Origin: Hymenobacter arizonensis
Lineage (GTDB): Bacteria > Bacteroidota > Bacteroidia > Cytophagales > Hymenobacteraceae
Assembly: GCF_900115775.1 (NCBI RefSeq)
Contig: NZ_FOXS01000006.1
Coordinates: 360,942-424,941 of the forward strand
Length of the DNA: 64,000 bases
Direction: 5' to 3'
Part shown: in pieces, positions 43,282 through 51,855 of the stretch
How the letters are laid out: each line of letters begins with the position of its first letter
How positions within the stretch are numbered: the first letter of the stretch is position 1
Made by a program: the position numbers and the translations under genes
The notes under the pieces: model-generated
What the model saw: only the letters and a program-made list of their open reading frames with translations
Databases searched by the model: none
What the model was told of the DNA's origin: nothing

Positions 43282-43408
43282 CACTAACGCTGTAGTTCGT
43301 GCCCCACGCCCTTGGCGCTGTTCCACAAGGCGCAAACTCGTGGACCAACGCTACGTGCAACATTTTGGCCTTATGGCCTTCAAATATTCGTCTGGGTACA
43401 CCCGGCCG

Positions 43409-43416
43409 TAATTTTG
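43409..43416 (+). promoter_or_regulatory. -7 element TAATTTTG for the desaturase gene
   Basis: TAnnTTTG match 69 bases upstream of the desaturase ATG; no -33 TTG at the usual spacing. Confidence 0.4.
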
Positions 43417-43484
43417 CACTACTCCTTCTGAACCTTACCCCTGAGTTATTGCTTATTCGGGCAGTTCAGCTTCTATCCCTCCCT

Positions 43485-44273
43485 ATGGCTATTCTCATTT
43501 TCTTCGTCGCCCACTACTATTTATCGCTGTTCACGCAGACGTTTTACCTGCACCGCTACGCGGCGCACAAAATGTTTACGATGAATAAATTCTGGGAGAA
43601 GTTCTTCTTTGCCTTCACATACATCTGCCAGGGCAGCAGCTTCCTGTCGCCGCGCGCTTACGCGCTGCTGCACCGCATGCACCACGCCTACTCCGACACC
43701 GAGCTGGACCCACACTCGCCCCATTTCTCGAACAACGCGTTCGACATGATGTGGAAGACCAAAGTAATTTACAACGACGTAGTGGCTGACAGCCACGAAG
43801 GCGCCAAGCGCTTCGAGGGCGACACGCCCGAGTGGGACTGGCTCGACAAATTTGGTGGCACCGTGTATTCCCGCCTGGGTTGGGGCACGGCGTACGTGCT
43901 GTTTTACATCAATTTTGCCACGGCTTGGTGGCAGTACCTGCTGCTCCCCATTCACTTCCTCATGGGCCCCATCCATGGCGCCATCGTGAACTGGGGTGGC
44001 CACAAGTACGGCTACCAGAACTTTGACAACCGCGACAAGTCGAAAAATACCCTGGCCCTGGACTTCCTGGCCTTCGGCGAGCTGTTCCAGAACAACCACC
44101 ACAAGCTGCCCATGCGCGTCAACTTCGGCGTGAAATGGTGGGAGTTTGACCCTACCTACGTTGCCATCTGGAGCCTCGACAAAGTGGGCATCATCAAGAT
44201 AAAGCGCAAGAATATGAACCTGAATACCATCTCCAAACTGGCCAAGCCCAAGCGCGAAGCCATGGCAGCCTAG
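43485..44273 (+). CDS. Membrane fatty acid (acyl-CoA type) desaturase
   Basis: 262 residues. Three His boxes: HRYAAH (23-28), HRMHH (63-67) and a late NNHH (QNNHHKLP). Membrane segments between them. This is the short acyl-CoA/acyl-lipid desaturase type, which introduces a cis double bond in fatty acyl chains with di-iron and oxygen. Start at 43485 rather than the long upstream frame (43299), since MAILIFFVAHYYLSLF begins the usual first segment. Followed by a terminator at 44292-44319. Confidence 0.85.
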   Translation: MAILIFFVAHYYLSLFTQTFYLHRYAAHKMFTMNKFWEKFFFAFTYICQGSSFLSPRAYALLHRMHHAYSDTELDPHSPHFSNNAFDMMWKTKVIYNDVVADSHEGAKRFEGDTPEWDWLDKFGGTVYSRLGWGTAYVLFYINFATAWWQYLLLPIHFLMGPIHGAIVNWGGHKYGYQNFDNRDKSKNTLALDFLAFGELFQNNHHKLPMRVNFGVKWWEFDPTYVAIWSLDKVGIIKIKRKNMNLNTISKLAKPKREAMAA

Positions 44274-44291
44274 TTGGCAAGTAGAAAAGCA

Positions 44292-44319
44292 AAAGCCCTG
44301 GCTTCATCGCCAGGGCTTT
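44292..44319 (+). terminator. Terminator after the desaturase gene
   Basis: Perfect 11-bp stem AAAGCCCTGGC/GCCAGGGCTTT with loop TTCATC and a following T-run, 18 bases after the stop codon. Confidence 0.9.
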
Positions 44320-44356
44320 TTTTGTGCACTTGCTAGCTAATGCTCTGAACAAACGC

Positions 44357-44364
44357 TACCTTTG
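44357..44364 (+). promoter_or_regulatory. -7 element TACCTTTG for rpsP
   Basis: Perfect match 65 bases upstream of the rpsP start; TTG at 44330-44332 is 24 bases away, slightly long for -33. Confidence 0.5.
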
Positions 44365-44428
44365 CACTCCAAATTTTTGGATATCTCACCAGACGCACGA
44401 GTTGCGTCGCACAAAACCCCACCGGTTT

Positions 44429-44974
44429 ATGGCAGTTAAAATCCGCCTCGCCCGCCGTGGCCGCAAAAAGGCCGCGACTTACGACATCGTAGTAGCTGAC
44501 GCCCGCGCTCCCCGCGACGGCCGTTTCATCGAGAAGCTCGGCACCTACAACCCCAACACCAACCCCGCCACCATCAACTACAACGCCGACCGCGCGTTCT
44601 ACTGGATGATGACCGGTGCTCAGCCCACCGACACCGTTCGGGCCATGCTCAGCTACCGCGGCGTACTCTACCGTCGTCACCTGCAACTGGGTGTTGACAA
44701 AGGCGCTATCACCCAGGAGGTAGCCGACGAGCGTTTCAACGCTTGGAAAGAAGAGAAAGACGCTCGTATCGAAGGCAAGCGCACTGGCCTCGTTGATGCT
44801 AAAGAAGAAGCTCGCAAAGCTGCTTTCGCCGCCGAAACCAAGGTTAAAGAAGCTCGTTCGGAAGCCCAGCGTCAGAAAGCTGCTGCTTTGCTGGCTGCCA
44901 ACGCACCCGCTCCCGCTGCTGAGGAAGCTACCGAGGCTCCGGCCGAAGAAGCTGCTACCGAAGCTGCCGAGTAG
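44429..44974 (+). CDS. rpsP: 30S ribosomal protein S16
   Basis: 181 residues; the S16 core is about residues 1-85 (MAVKIRLARRGRKKAATYDIVVADARAPRDGRFIEKLGTYNPNTNP). The extra C-terminal 95 residues are a long Lys/Glu/Ala helix followed by an AEEATEAPAEEAATEAAE tail, common for Bacteroidota S16. First gene of the rpsP-rimM-trmD-rplS group, the ordered block conserved across bacteria, although here each gene is separated by a terminator or repeat. Confidence 0.97.
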   Translation: MAVKIRLARRGRKKAATYDIVVADARAPRDGRFIEKLGTYNPNTNPATINYNADRAFYWMMTGAQPTDTVRAMLSYRGVLYRRHLQLGVDKGAITQEVADERFNAWKEEKDARIEGKRTGLVDAKEEARKAAFAAETKVKEARSEAQRQKAAALLAANAPAPAAEEATEAPAEEAATEAAE

Positions 44975-44993
44975 TTTTTAGGTTTCTAAACCG

Positions 44994-45044
44994 AAAGAGT
45001 TTGGGGGTTGTGAGCCGGACCGGCTGGCAACCCCCAAACTCTTT
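44994..45044 (+). terminator. Terminator between rpsP and rimM
   Basis: 17-bp stem AAAGAGTTTGGGGGTTG with its exact complement and a 17-base loop, followed by TTT. It may attenuate rather than separate the transcripts. Confidence 0.8.
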
Positions 45045-45067
45045 TTCGTTAAGCCCCTCCCCCGCCC

Positions 45068-45649
45068 ATGACCCTCGACGAAACCTATCAGCTCGGCTAC
45101 ATCATCAAAACCCACGGCCTGCGCGGCCACGTGGTGGCGCACTTCGATGTAGACGATGTTAAGGCTTACCAAAAGCTCAAAACCGTGTACCTCACGCTGG
45201 CCGGCGCCCCCACCAAGCTGGTGGAGCACCAGGTAGAAAAAGTGCAGCCCCAGCCCAACTCCCGCGTGCTGCTCAAGCTCCGCGGCATCGAGCGCATTGA
45301 GGAAGCCGAGCTTCTGCGCGGCTCCCAGCTGCACCTGCCCCTCACGCAGCTCCCCGAGCTGGAGGAAGACCAGTTCTACTTCCACGACGTTATCGGCTTC
45401 ACCGTAGTCGACTCCGCTCTGGGCGAGCTGGGCACCGTGGAGAACTTTTACGAGCTGCCCCAGCAAGACATGCTGGCCATGCGCTACCAGGGCCAGGAAG
45501 TCCTGATTCCGGTAGTGGATGAACTGGTGAGTCACGCCAACCAGGAGAAGAAGCAGATTTACGTGAACCTGCCCGACGGCTTGCTCGATGTGTACCTGAA
45601 GCCCTCTTCCCGCGAAAAGGACGAGCCCGACGAATTTGATGAAGCATAG
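45068..45649 (+). CDS. rimM: 16S rRNA processing protein RimM
   Basis: 193 residues. N-terminal LGYIIKTHGLRGHVVAHFDVDDV and the DVIGFTVVDSALGELGTVENFYELPQQDMLAMRYQGQEVLIPVVDELV PRC-barrel segment are typical. It helps assemble the 30S head domain. The stop codon TAG at 45647-45649 merges into a 68-bp palindrome that fills the gap to trmD. Confidence 0.95.
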   Translation: MTLDETYQLGYIIKTHGLRGHVVAHFDVDDVKAYQKLKTVYLTLAGAPTKLVEHQVEKVQPQPNSRVLLKLRGIERIEEAELLRGSQLHLPLTQLPELEEDQFYFHDVIGFTVVDSALGELGTVENFYELPQQDMLAMRYQGQEVLIPVVDELVSHANQEKKQIYVNLPDGLLDVYLKPSSREKDEPDEFDEA

Positions 45650-45716
45650 TAGCGCGGACTTTTAGTCCGCGCCTGAACGAACTCCGACCTAAACGCGGAC
45701 TAAAAGTCCGCGCTAC
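45649..45716. repeat. GTAGCGCGGACT palindrome filling the rimM-trmD gap
   Basis: Arms 45649-45671 and 45694-45716 are perfect 23-base reverse complements. The sequence is the same family as the inner palindrome at 11082-11159 and both are followed by ACTCC. It begins at the last base of rimM and ends 5 bases before the trmD ATG, so it is part of the transcribed operon. Confidence 0.92.
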
Positions 45717-45721
45717 ACTCC

Positions 45722-46396
45722 ATGCGCATCGACATTCTCACCTGCCTGCCGGAGCTGCTGGTTAGCCCCTTCGCTCATTCCATCGTGAAGCGGGCACAAG
45801 ACAAGGGCCTGGCCGAAATTCACCTGCATCAGCTGCGCGATAAGGCCATCAACAAGCACGGGCAGATTGATGATGCCGTGTTTGGCGGCGGGGCCGGTAT
45901 GGTGCTGCGCGTAGAGCCCATCGCAGCCTGGATAGACGAGCTACAGGCCCAGCGGCCCTACGATGCCATAATCTACCTCACGCCCGACGGCGAAACCCTG
46001 CGCCAGCCGCTGGCCAACCGGCTTTCGCTGTTCCAGAACATCATCATGCTCTGCGGTCATTACAAGGGAATCGACGAGCGAATCCGCAGCACCTACATCA
46101 CGCACGAAATCAGCGTGGGCGACTACGTGCTGAGCGGTGGTGAGCTGGGAGCCGCAATCTTGGTAGATGCCGTGGTGCGGCTGCTGCCCGGCGTGCTAGG
46201 TAACGAAGAGTCGGCCCTGTCCGATTCTTTTCAGGACGACCTGCTGGCGCCGCCCGTGTACACCCGGCCCTCGGAGTGGCGCGGCCAAGCAGTGCCGGAA
46301 ATTTTATTATCGGGCAATACGCCCAAAATCGAGGAGTGGCGGCACGAGCAGGCCTTGGCCCGCACGCAAGCCCGCCGTCCCGATTTATTGTCATAA
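45722..46396 (+). CDS. trmD: tRNA (guanine-N1)-methyltransferase
   Basis: 224 residues. SPOUT knot signature: LCGHYKGIDERIRSTYITHEISVGDYVLSGGELGAAILVDAVVRLLPGVLG. Methylates G37 of tRNA to prevent frameshifting. Start MRIDILTCLPELLVSPF is the family start. Immediately downstream of the repeat that separates it from rimM. Confidence 0.97.
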   Translation: MRIDILTCLPELLVSPFAHSIVKRAQDKGLAEIHLHQLRDKAINKHGQIDDAVFGGGAGMVLRVEPIAAWIDELQAQRPYDAIIYLTPDGETLRQPLANRLSLFQNIIMLCGHYKGIDERIRSTYITHEISVGDYVLSGGELGAAILVDAVVRLLPGVLGNEESALSDSFQDDLLAPPVYTRPSEWRGQAVPEILLSGNTPKIEEWRHEQALARTQARRPDLLS

Positions 46397-46496
46397 AGAC
46401 GCGTTAGCTGGTTGCTGAGCTGCTGAATCGACAGCAAATCAGTAAACAAGCTAACGTATGTTGTACAAACCGCTTGCTATCCTCAACGGAAAGCGT

Positions 46497-46504
46497 TATC
46501 TTTG
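46497..46504 (+). promoter_or_regulatory. Promoter of rplS
   Basis: -7 TATCTTTG at 46497-46504, -33 TTG at 46474-46476 with 20 bases between; 62 bases upstream of the rplS ATG. Confidence 0.65.
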
Positions 46505-46565
46505 CGGTCCGTTTCGTAAAATACTAAATCCCGACGGCGGCGCCGTCTTTCGCAATTTCTCAGCC

Positions 46566-46946
46566 ATGAGCGTACTACTTGACTTTATCCAGGCCGAATC
46601 GCAGGAGCGCCGCGCCAGCTTCCCCCAGTTCGCCGCTGGTGACACCGTGAACGTGCACGTGAAAATCCGCGAGGGCAACAAGGAGCGTATCCAGCAGTTC
46701 CAGGGCGTGGTACTGCAGCGTCGCAACCCCAGCTCCAACGGCGAAACCTTCACCGTTCGCAAGATTTCTAACCAAATCGGCACCGAGCGTATCTTCCCCC
46801 TGCTGTCGCCTAACATCGATAAAATCGAGGTTATCCGTCGCGGTAAAGTACGTCGCGCCCGTCTGTTCTACCTGCGTGGCCTGTCCGGCAAAGCTTCCCG
46901 TATCAAGGAGCGTCGCCTCAACCAGGTTGCCAAGGCTACTGCCTAA
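46566..46946 (+). CDS. rplS: 50S ribosomal protein L19
   Basis: 126 residues (typical 115-130). Motifs FAAGDTVNVHVKIREGNKERIQQFQGVVLQRR, ETFTVRKISNQIGTERIFPLLSPNIDKIEVIRRGKVRRARLFYLRG. Own promoter at 46474-46504 separates it from trmD, although it lies in the same conserved block. A strong terminator follows. Confidence 0.98.
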   Translation: MSVLLDFIQAESQERRASFPQFAAGDTVNVHVKIREGNKERIQQFQGVVLQRRNPSSNGETFTVRKISNQIGTERIFPLLSPNIDKIEVIRRGKVRRARLFYLRGLSGKASRIKERRLNQVAKATA

Positions 46947-46983
46947 GCACTGCCGCAACCTTTGGGTTGCTACTGATAATAAA

Positions 46984-47013
46984 AAAGCCGGTCCCACATG
47001 TGGGACCGGCTTT
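46984..47013 (+). terminator. Terminator after rplS
   Basis: Perfect 15-bp stem AAAGCCGGTCCCACA/TGTGGGACCGGCTTT with no unpaired loop shown in the sequence, followed by TTT; 37 bases after the stop. Confidence 0.92.
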
Positions 47014-47063
47014 TTTAGGTTACAGCCGCTGCTCATTGCAGCACCGGCTGCTTGGAAACTTGC

Positions 47064-47471
47064 TTAGCTGTGCGAGGAGAAGTCCTGGGGCAGGCTGCCG
47101 TCGACTTCTACCGAGCTGCCCTGCAGCTGCTGAGCCACTGCGGTGAGCACCTCGCCCAGCTTGGTGACGCGCGTGGCGGTGTTCACGTTCTCGGCAAAAT
47201 GAGCCGACTGCGCCGTGTGCGTGCCCAGGCGGGCCAGCAGCGGAGCAATGACGTTCACGTCGAGCGTACCGCTGCCGAAATGGGCCTTCAGGGCCTGCAT
47301 GTCGACGATGAGTTGGTGAAACGCGGGGTTGTTGGCGTCTTTCAGGTCTTCAATCCACCGCTGAAAATGGTTGTCGAGGCCAGCGCGTGAGGCTTCTTCG
47401 TTGAGGTCGCTGGTGAGCAGGCCGATGGCACCTTCAAGGTGGGCTTGGTGCTGAACATCTTTCTTTTCCAT
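47064..47471 (-). CDS. Small helical protein of unknown function
   Basis: 135 residues, no signal. Mostly helical (HLEGAIGLLTSDLNEEASRAGLDNHFQRWIEDLKDANNPAFHQLIVDMQALKAHF, then THTAQSAHFAENVNTATRVTKLGEVLTAVAQQL). No family recognised. Start at 47471 (MEKKDVQHQAH) rather than an upstream ATG that would add a basic, Pro-rich leader without similarity. Confidence 0.65.
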   Translation of the reverse strand: MEKKDVQHQAHLEGAIGLLTSDLNEEASRAGLDNHFQRWIEDLKDANNPAFHQLIVDMQALKAHFGSGTLDVNVIAPLLARLGTHTAQSAHFAENVNTATRVTKLGEVLTAVAQQLQGSSVEVDGSLPQDFSSHS

Positions 47472-47568
47472 GGTATCGTGTTGTGTGGGGGAAAGGGGCC
47501 GCAATGTTTGCGGCCATGTTCTTGCCAACGTAGTTCTGGCCCTTGGGGTTGGCGCCACACCCCAAACA

Positions 47569-47598
47569 AAAAGCCCCGCCGTAGATGGCGAGGCTTTT
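47569..47598 (-). terminator. Terminator of the 48333-47626 gene
   Basis: Stem AAAAGCC-CGCC / GGCG-GGCTTTT with a short loop; the minus-strand side leads into TTTTTGTTTG. Confidence 0.8.
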
Positions 47599-47625
47599 AT
47601 ACTAAAGAATAATATAGCTAAGCGA

Positions 47626-48333
47626 CTACTCGATTTTGGTCATGCGGTCTTTCACGGCCTCCAGGGCCACGCGCATGTTTACAATGTCGCCACGAGCAGC
47701 TTCCTGCTCTTTCAGGTTGGCGTCGATGAGGTTGTTGAACTGCTGGAGTTCGGCAGCGTTGGTAGCCAGCATCTGCTGAATTTCGAGCTTACGAGCCTTG
47801 TTCTTGTCGATGTCCTTTTTGATGGTGTTCGACTTCTCGATAACCGCCATGTGGTTGTTTTGCGACGCTACCAGAGCACGCTCGGCTTCGGCAATCTGCG
47901 ACACTAAGTCTTCGCGGTACATCATGCGAGCGAAATCCTTCAAGTACTTCTCGGCCGACTTCCACTGCACGGGGGTTTTCTCTTTGGCGAGGTAGGCATT
48001 GCCCAAGTCAATGCTCCACCACACGGTGGTTCCGGTAGGCGTAGCGTCGACTTTGCTGATAACGCGGATGGGCGTAGGTGCAATTTCTTCGATGATAACA
48101 CCATCCATCGTGAGCACGCCTTTGGTGTTCTTCAGCTTGCTGCCAAACTTCTCGCTCAGCTGCTTCAACCAAGCCGCTTCGACACGCTTGTTATCGAGCT
48201 GAACACTCACCCGCTGACCGGTGCGGGGAACGTTGTTAATTGACATATCGTACTCGTCCACAACGGATTTCTGGGCATAACTGCTCAGCGTAGCCAAGCA
48301 TAATACGAACAAGATGAGTAGGCTTTTTTTCAT
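47626..48333 (-). CDS. Exported protein with coiled-coil C-terminus
   Basis: 235 residues, signal peptide MKKSLLILFVLCLATLSSYAQ. Residues about 30-140 form a globular part (DMSINNVPRTGQRVSVQLDNKRVEAAWLKQLSEKFGSK, VWWSIDLGNAYLA); residues about 140-230 are a coiled coil (SQIAEAERALVASQNNHMAVIEKSNTIKKDIDKNK). Unknown, probably periplasmic. Lower GC than neighbours. Divergent from PTPS. Confidence 0.7.
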   Translation of the reverse strand: MKKSLLILFVLCLATLSSYAQKSVVDEYDMSINNVPRTGQRVSVQLDNKRVEAAWLKQLSEKFGSKLKNTKGVLTMDGVIIEEIAPTPIRVISKVDATPTGTTVWWSIDLGNAYLAKEKTPVQWKSAEKYLKDFARMMYREDLVSQIAEAERALVASQNNHMAVIEKSNTIKKDIDKNKARKLEIQQMLATNAAELQQFNNLIDANLKEQEAARGDIVNMRVALEAVKDRMTKIE

Positions 48334-48598
48334 GGAGATAATAATTTATGGAAACGTTAAAGATGGTCGGTTGAAAAGACTTTATACTATGGTACCGTTG
48401 TCTGGCATTTCAAATTTAGCGTCTTTCTTCGATGCAAATTCTTACAACCATCACTTTTTTGCCAATAACTCCATTTTTGTTTCTTTAATCATAGTATTGC
48501 TTTTTTAAATTACAATATTTTTTCACAGCCTTAAGAATTGTCCATCTCTTGGTGAGGCCGATGTAACAAAGCAGGACTTGCACGAGTTGTAGGCCCCT
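48334..48598. other. AT-rich divergent intergenic region
   Basis: 265 bases, markedly AT-rich, between divergent genes. TAAATTTG-like sequence (48411-48418, minus strand) may be a -7 element for the exported coiled-coil protein. No gene. Confidence 0.4.
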
Positions 48599-49006
48599 AT
48601 GCAAGTCACTATTTGCCGCGCCGAGCACTTCAACGCCGCCCACCGCCTGCACAATCCCGCCTGGGATGCCGAACACAACCAGCGGGTGTTTGGCAAATGC
48701 AACAACCCCAATTACCACGGGCATAACTATAACCTTATAGTGCGCCTCACTGGCCAGGTCGACCCCGAAACGGGCTACGTGTACGACACCAAGCGCTTGA
48801 GCAACCTTATAAAGCGCGAAGTACTGGACCGTTACGACCACCAAAACCTAAACCTGGATACGGAAGAGTTCCGTACCTTAAACCCCACAGCCGAAAACAT
48901 TGCTGTGGTAATTTGGCAGCGCCTGCGCCCGCACCTGGCCGCTGAGCTTGCTCTCTCGGTTACGCTCTATGAGACGGACCGCAACTTTGTAGAATACCAT
49001 GGATAA
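48599..49006 (+). CDS. 6-pyruvoyl-tetrahydropterin synthase / QueD family protein
   Basis: 135 residues. Zinc ligands His15 (AAHRLHN), His40 and His42 (NYHGHNYN); Cys34 in GKCNNPN is the catalytic Cys. In bacteria the family makes 6-carboxytetrahydropterin for queuosine or sepiapterin/folate-side pterins. It overlaps folE by 8 bases (48999-49006), so the pair takes GTP to dihydroneopterin triphosphate and on. No queE or queC is in the window, so PTPS could equally feed another pterin route. Confidence 0.9.
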   Translation: MQVTICRAEHFNAAHRLHNPAWDAEHNQRVFGKCNNPNYHGHNYNLIVRLTGQVDPETGYVYDTKRLSNLIKREVLDRYDHQNLNLDTEEFRTLNPTAENIAVVIWQRLRPHLAAELALSVTLYETDRNFVEYHG

Positions 49007-49658
49007 CCCTTCCGGACTCGCCCCGGCCACTGACGCGCACTTGCCTACGGGCCTGCGCACTCCCCTCCGCGACGACGCGTTTGACCAAGCCGACGAGGCG
49101 AAGATTGCGGCCATTAGCGGCCACTTTGAGGCCATCATGCGCGAGCTTGGCCTCGACCTGACCGACGACAGCCTGGCGGGCACGCCGCGCCGCGTGGCCA
49201 AGATGTATGTGCAGGAATGGTTCAAGGGCCTCGACCCGAGGAACCGGCCCGAAGTGCGCATGTTCGACAACCGCTACAACTACCACCAGCTGCTGGTAGA
49301 GCGCGACATCACGCTTTTTTCGTGCTGCGAGCACCATTTCGTGCCCATTATCGGTAAAGCGCACGTGGCGTATTTGCCCGGTGCCAACGTGGTGGGCTTG
49401 AGCAAGCTCAACCGCGTGGTGCAATATTATGCCCGCCGCCCGCAGGTGCAGGAGCGCCTCACCCGTCAGATTGCCGAAGAGCTCAAGCAGAGCCTGGGCA
49501 CCGACGACGTAGCCGTCCTCATCGAGGCCGACCACCTTTGCGTGATGAGCCGCGGCGTGAACGATACCAGCAGCTCGACGCTCACCAGCGAGTACGGTGG
49601 CCGCTTCGCCACCGACGAAGCCCTGCGGGGAGAGTTTTTGCGCCAGATTGGCAAGTAG
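48999..49658 (+). CDS. folE: GTP cyclohydrolase I
   Basis: 219 residues, type IA FolE. Motifs LTDDSLAGTPRRVAKMYVQEWFKGLDP, ERDITLFSCCEHHFVPIIGKAHVAYLPG (Cys/His zinc site), VVGLSKLNRVVQYYARRPQVQERLTRQIAEEL. Converts GTP to dihydroneopterin triphosphate, upstream of folB (18846-19226) and the overlapping PTPS. ATG at 48999 lies inside the last codons of the PTPS gene. Confidence 0.95.
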   Translation: MDNPSGLAPATDAHLPTGLRTPLRDDAFDQADEAKIAAISGHFEAIMRELGLDLTDDSLAGTPRRVAKMYVQEWFKGLDPRNRPEVRMFDNRYNYHQLLVERDITLFSCCEHHFVPIIGKAHVAYLPGANVVGLSKLNRVVQYYARRPQVQERLTRQIAEELKQSLGTDDVAVLIEADHLCVMSRGVNDTSSSTLTSEYGGRFATDEALRGEFLRQIGK

Positions 49659-49741
49659 GCTGCGTTGGTTGTTAGGTTCATGTTCAGGAACGGGCCAGTT
49701 GCGTAAAGGCCCTGTGGCGCAGTTGGCGGCCGCCCCTGTTC

Positions 49742-49749
49742 TACCTTTG
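49742..49749 (+). promoter_or_regulatory. -7 element TACCTTTG for the TIGR01777 gene
   Basis: Perfect TAnnTTTG, 23 bases upstream of the start; TTG at 49723-49725 lies 16 bases above, short for -33. Confidence 0.45.
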
Positions 49750-49772
49750 TGCACTTGTTGGCAATAACACCC

Positions 49773-50705
49773 ATGACCGAAAATTCACCCCGCAAAGTCC
49801 TCATCACCGGCGGCACTGGCCTTATTGGCAGCCGCTTGGCTGAATTGCTGATTGACAGCGGCTACGAAGTAGCGTTGCTGAGCCGGGAGCCGGCCAAAAG
49901 CAGTCATTACCGCAGTTTTCGCTGGGACCCGCGGTCCGGGACCATCGACGATGCCGCCGTGCCTTATGCTGACTACATTGTGAACCTGGCGGGCGCCAGC
50001 GTTTCCGATGGCAAGTGGACGGATGAGCGCAAGCGCGACATCATGACGAGCCGGCTGGGCGGCCTGGCGCTGCTGCACCGCGAGCTAGCCAAACCCGGGC
50101 ACCACGTGAAGGCCTTTATATCGGCTTCAGCCATTGGCGTGTACGGCGACACGGCCGATACCGTGCTTACTGAAGACACGGCCCCCGGCCTGCCCACACA
50201 TGACTTCCTGGCCGATGTGGCTCACCAATGGGAATTGGCGGCCGAGCCCATTGCCGCCCTGGGCATCCGGACGGTAGTACCCCGCATTGGCATTGTGCTG
50301 AGCAAAGACGGCGGCGCTTTGCCTCAGATGGCGCGGCCCATGAAGCTGGGGGCTGGCGCGGCACTGGGAAGTGGCAAGCAGTACATGTCCTGGATTCACC
50401 TCGACGACCTATGCCGCCTTTTCATGGCCATGCTGGACGATGAAACCTGGGGCGGCACCTACAACGCCGTGGCCCCCGCACCAGTCACGAACCTGCAGTT
50501 TACCGAAACGCTCGCCCAGGTGCTGCACCGCCGTTTGGTGCTGCCCAAGGTACCCGCCTTCGGCCTGAAGCTGGCCTTGGGCGAGATGAGTGACATTGTG
50601 CTGGCCTCGCAACGAGTGAGCGCGCAGAAGGTCTTGGCCCAGGGCTTCACCTTTGAATACCCGGAGCTGCGCGGGGCGCTGGAGGCCTTGTACGTAGGGG
50701 AGTGA
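49773..50705 (+). CDS. TIGR01777 family NAD-dependent epimerase-like oxidoreductase
   Basis: 310 residues. N-terminal Rossmann motif KVLITGGTGLIGSRLAELLIDSGYEVALLSREPAKS; YADYIVNLAGASVSDGKWTDERKRDIMTSR and a C-terminal AxFGLKLALGEMSDIVLASQRV. Family of epimerase-like proteins (YfcH) often adjacent to division-related genes; real substrate unknown. Start at ATG 49773; the earlier GTG lies inside the -7 element. Confidence 0.85.
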   Translation: MTENSPRKVLITGGTGLIGSRLAELLIDSGYEVALLSREPAKSSHYRSFRWDPRSGTIDDAAVPYADYIVNLAGASVSDGKWTDERKRDIMTSRLGGLALLHRELAKPGHHVKAFISASAIGVYGDTADTVLTEDTAPGLPTHDFLADVAHQWELAAEPIAALGIRTVVPRIGIVLSKDGGALPQMARPMKLGAGAALGSGKQYMSWIHLDDLCRLFMAMLDDETWGGTYNAVAPAPVTNLQFTETLAQVLHRRLVLPKVPAFGLKLALGEMSDIVLASQRVSAQKVLAQGFTFEYPELRGALEALYVGE

Positions 50706-50793
50706 TAGTGGCCGCTCACGCGGCTTGGCTTGCTACTGAGCCGGATTAATCCCGTATAGCAGCAGGTGAATTACGCGTAAAACTACCTTTCTG

Positions 50794-51821
50794 ATGGCCG
50801 ACCACTCTTTCTCTCGCCGCGACTGGCTCAAGGCCACTGCCCTGGCGTCTGCTCCCCTGGTGTTGGGTCCCGTCTCTGCTTTCGCGGGTGCGACCGTGCC
50901 AGGCAAAACGCCTCCCTTAAGTGCAGCCGATATTGCGGCCATTGAGGCGGCGATGGGTAAGAAAGGCACCTACGTGGAGGCGCAGGCTACCCACAGCACT
51001 TCCCTGCCCCGCAACGATTTGAAGATTACCATCAAAGGCGAGCCGGTGCCCATTGCCTTCGGGTTTGGCGGCTGGGTGGCCATCAAGCACACGCTGGACG
51101 GCAAATCGGCTATGCTGATGAGCGACACCGTGCTACTGCAGGAGGAAGTCAACCCACTTATGTCGGCGGCATTGGCTAATGGGTTGGAAATCGGGGCTGT
51201 GCACAACCACTTCTTCTACGAGGAGCCGCGCATCTTTTACATGCACATCCACGGCATGGGAGCCCAGCGGAGCTGGCCCAGAAGTTTGCGGCGGCCCTGA
51301 AAGACTCGAAGCTCTTACCGGCCAATCAGCCCAAAGTACCCATTGCGGCGGGTGCGCAGCCCGGTAACAACGCCACGCCCGCAGCGGCTACCGCCCAAAC
51401 CGGCAAAGAACTGTTCGACCTAGCGGCGCTCGACCAGATTGTGAAGTACCAAGGCGTAGTCAACGGGCCTACTTACAAATACACCGTGGGCCGCGCCGAC
51501 GTGCAGTCGGTGATGATGGGCACGGAAATGACCGCAGCCATTGGCTTGAATTCGTGGGCATCGTTTGCGGGCAAGCACAGCGACGCGCACATTGCCGGCG
51601 ATATCGCTATGCTGGAGCAGGAAGTAAACCCCGTTATAAAAGCCCTGCGGGCCAATAACCTAGAGGTGGTGGCCGTGCACAACCACATGCTGTTCGACCA
51701 GCCTCGCATGATGTTTCTTCACTACTACGGCCGCGGGCCGGCCGCTCAGCTGGCCGGTGGCTTTCGGGCAGCGCTCAACGAGCTGGGCAAAAAAACCGGT
51801 GGCATGAACATGCGCCACTAA
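50794..51821 (+). pseudogene. DUF1259 protein with Tat signal, disrupted by a -1 frameshift
   Basis: Residues 1-155 in the first frame (Tat signal FSRRDWLKATALASAPLVLGP; then GTYVEAQATHSTSLPRNDLKITIKGEPVPIAFGFGGWVAIKHTLDG, then AVHNHFFYEEPRIFYMHIHGMG) are one DUF1259 copy. At 51259-51262 (GGGAGCC) the frame should shift: the other frame continues SPAELAQKFAAALKDSKLLPANQPKVPIAAG and the second DUF1259 copy (KYQGVVNGPTYKYTVGRADVQSVMMGTEM ... AVHNHMLFDQPRMMFLHYYGRGPAAQLAGG) to 51821. The intact product would be about 340 residues. A single missing base explains it; sequencing error remains possible. Confidence 0.75.
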
Positions 51822-51855
51822 GGACGTTGCTACGCACCGGATGCCTTGTCGCTAT

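Noticed and set aside
50794..51821. Programmed frameshift in the DUF1259 gene
   Set aside because: No slippery heptamer or downstream structure is evident at 51259-51262; a lost base is simpler.
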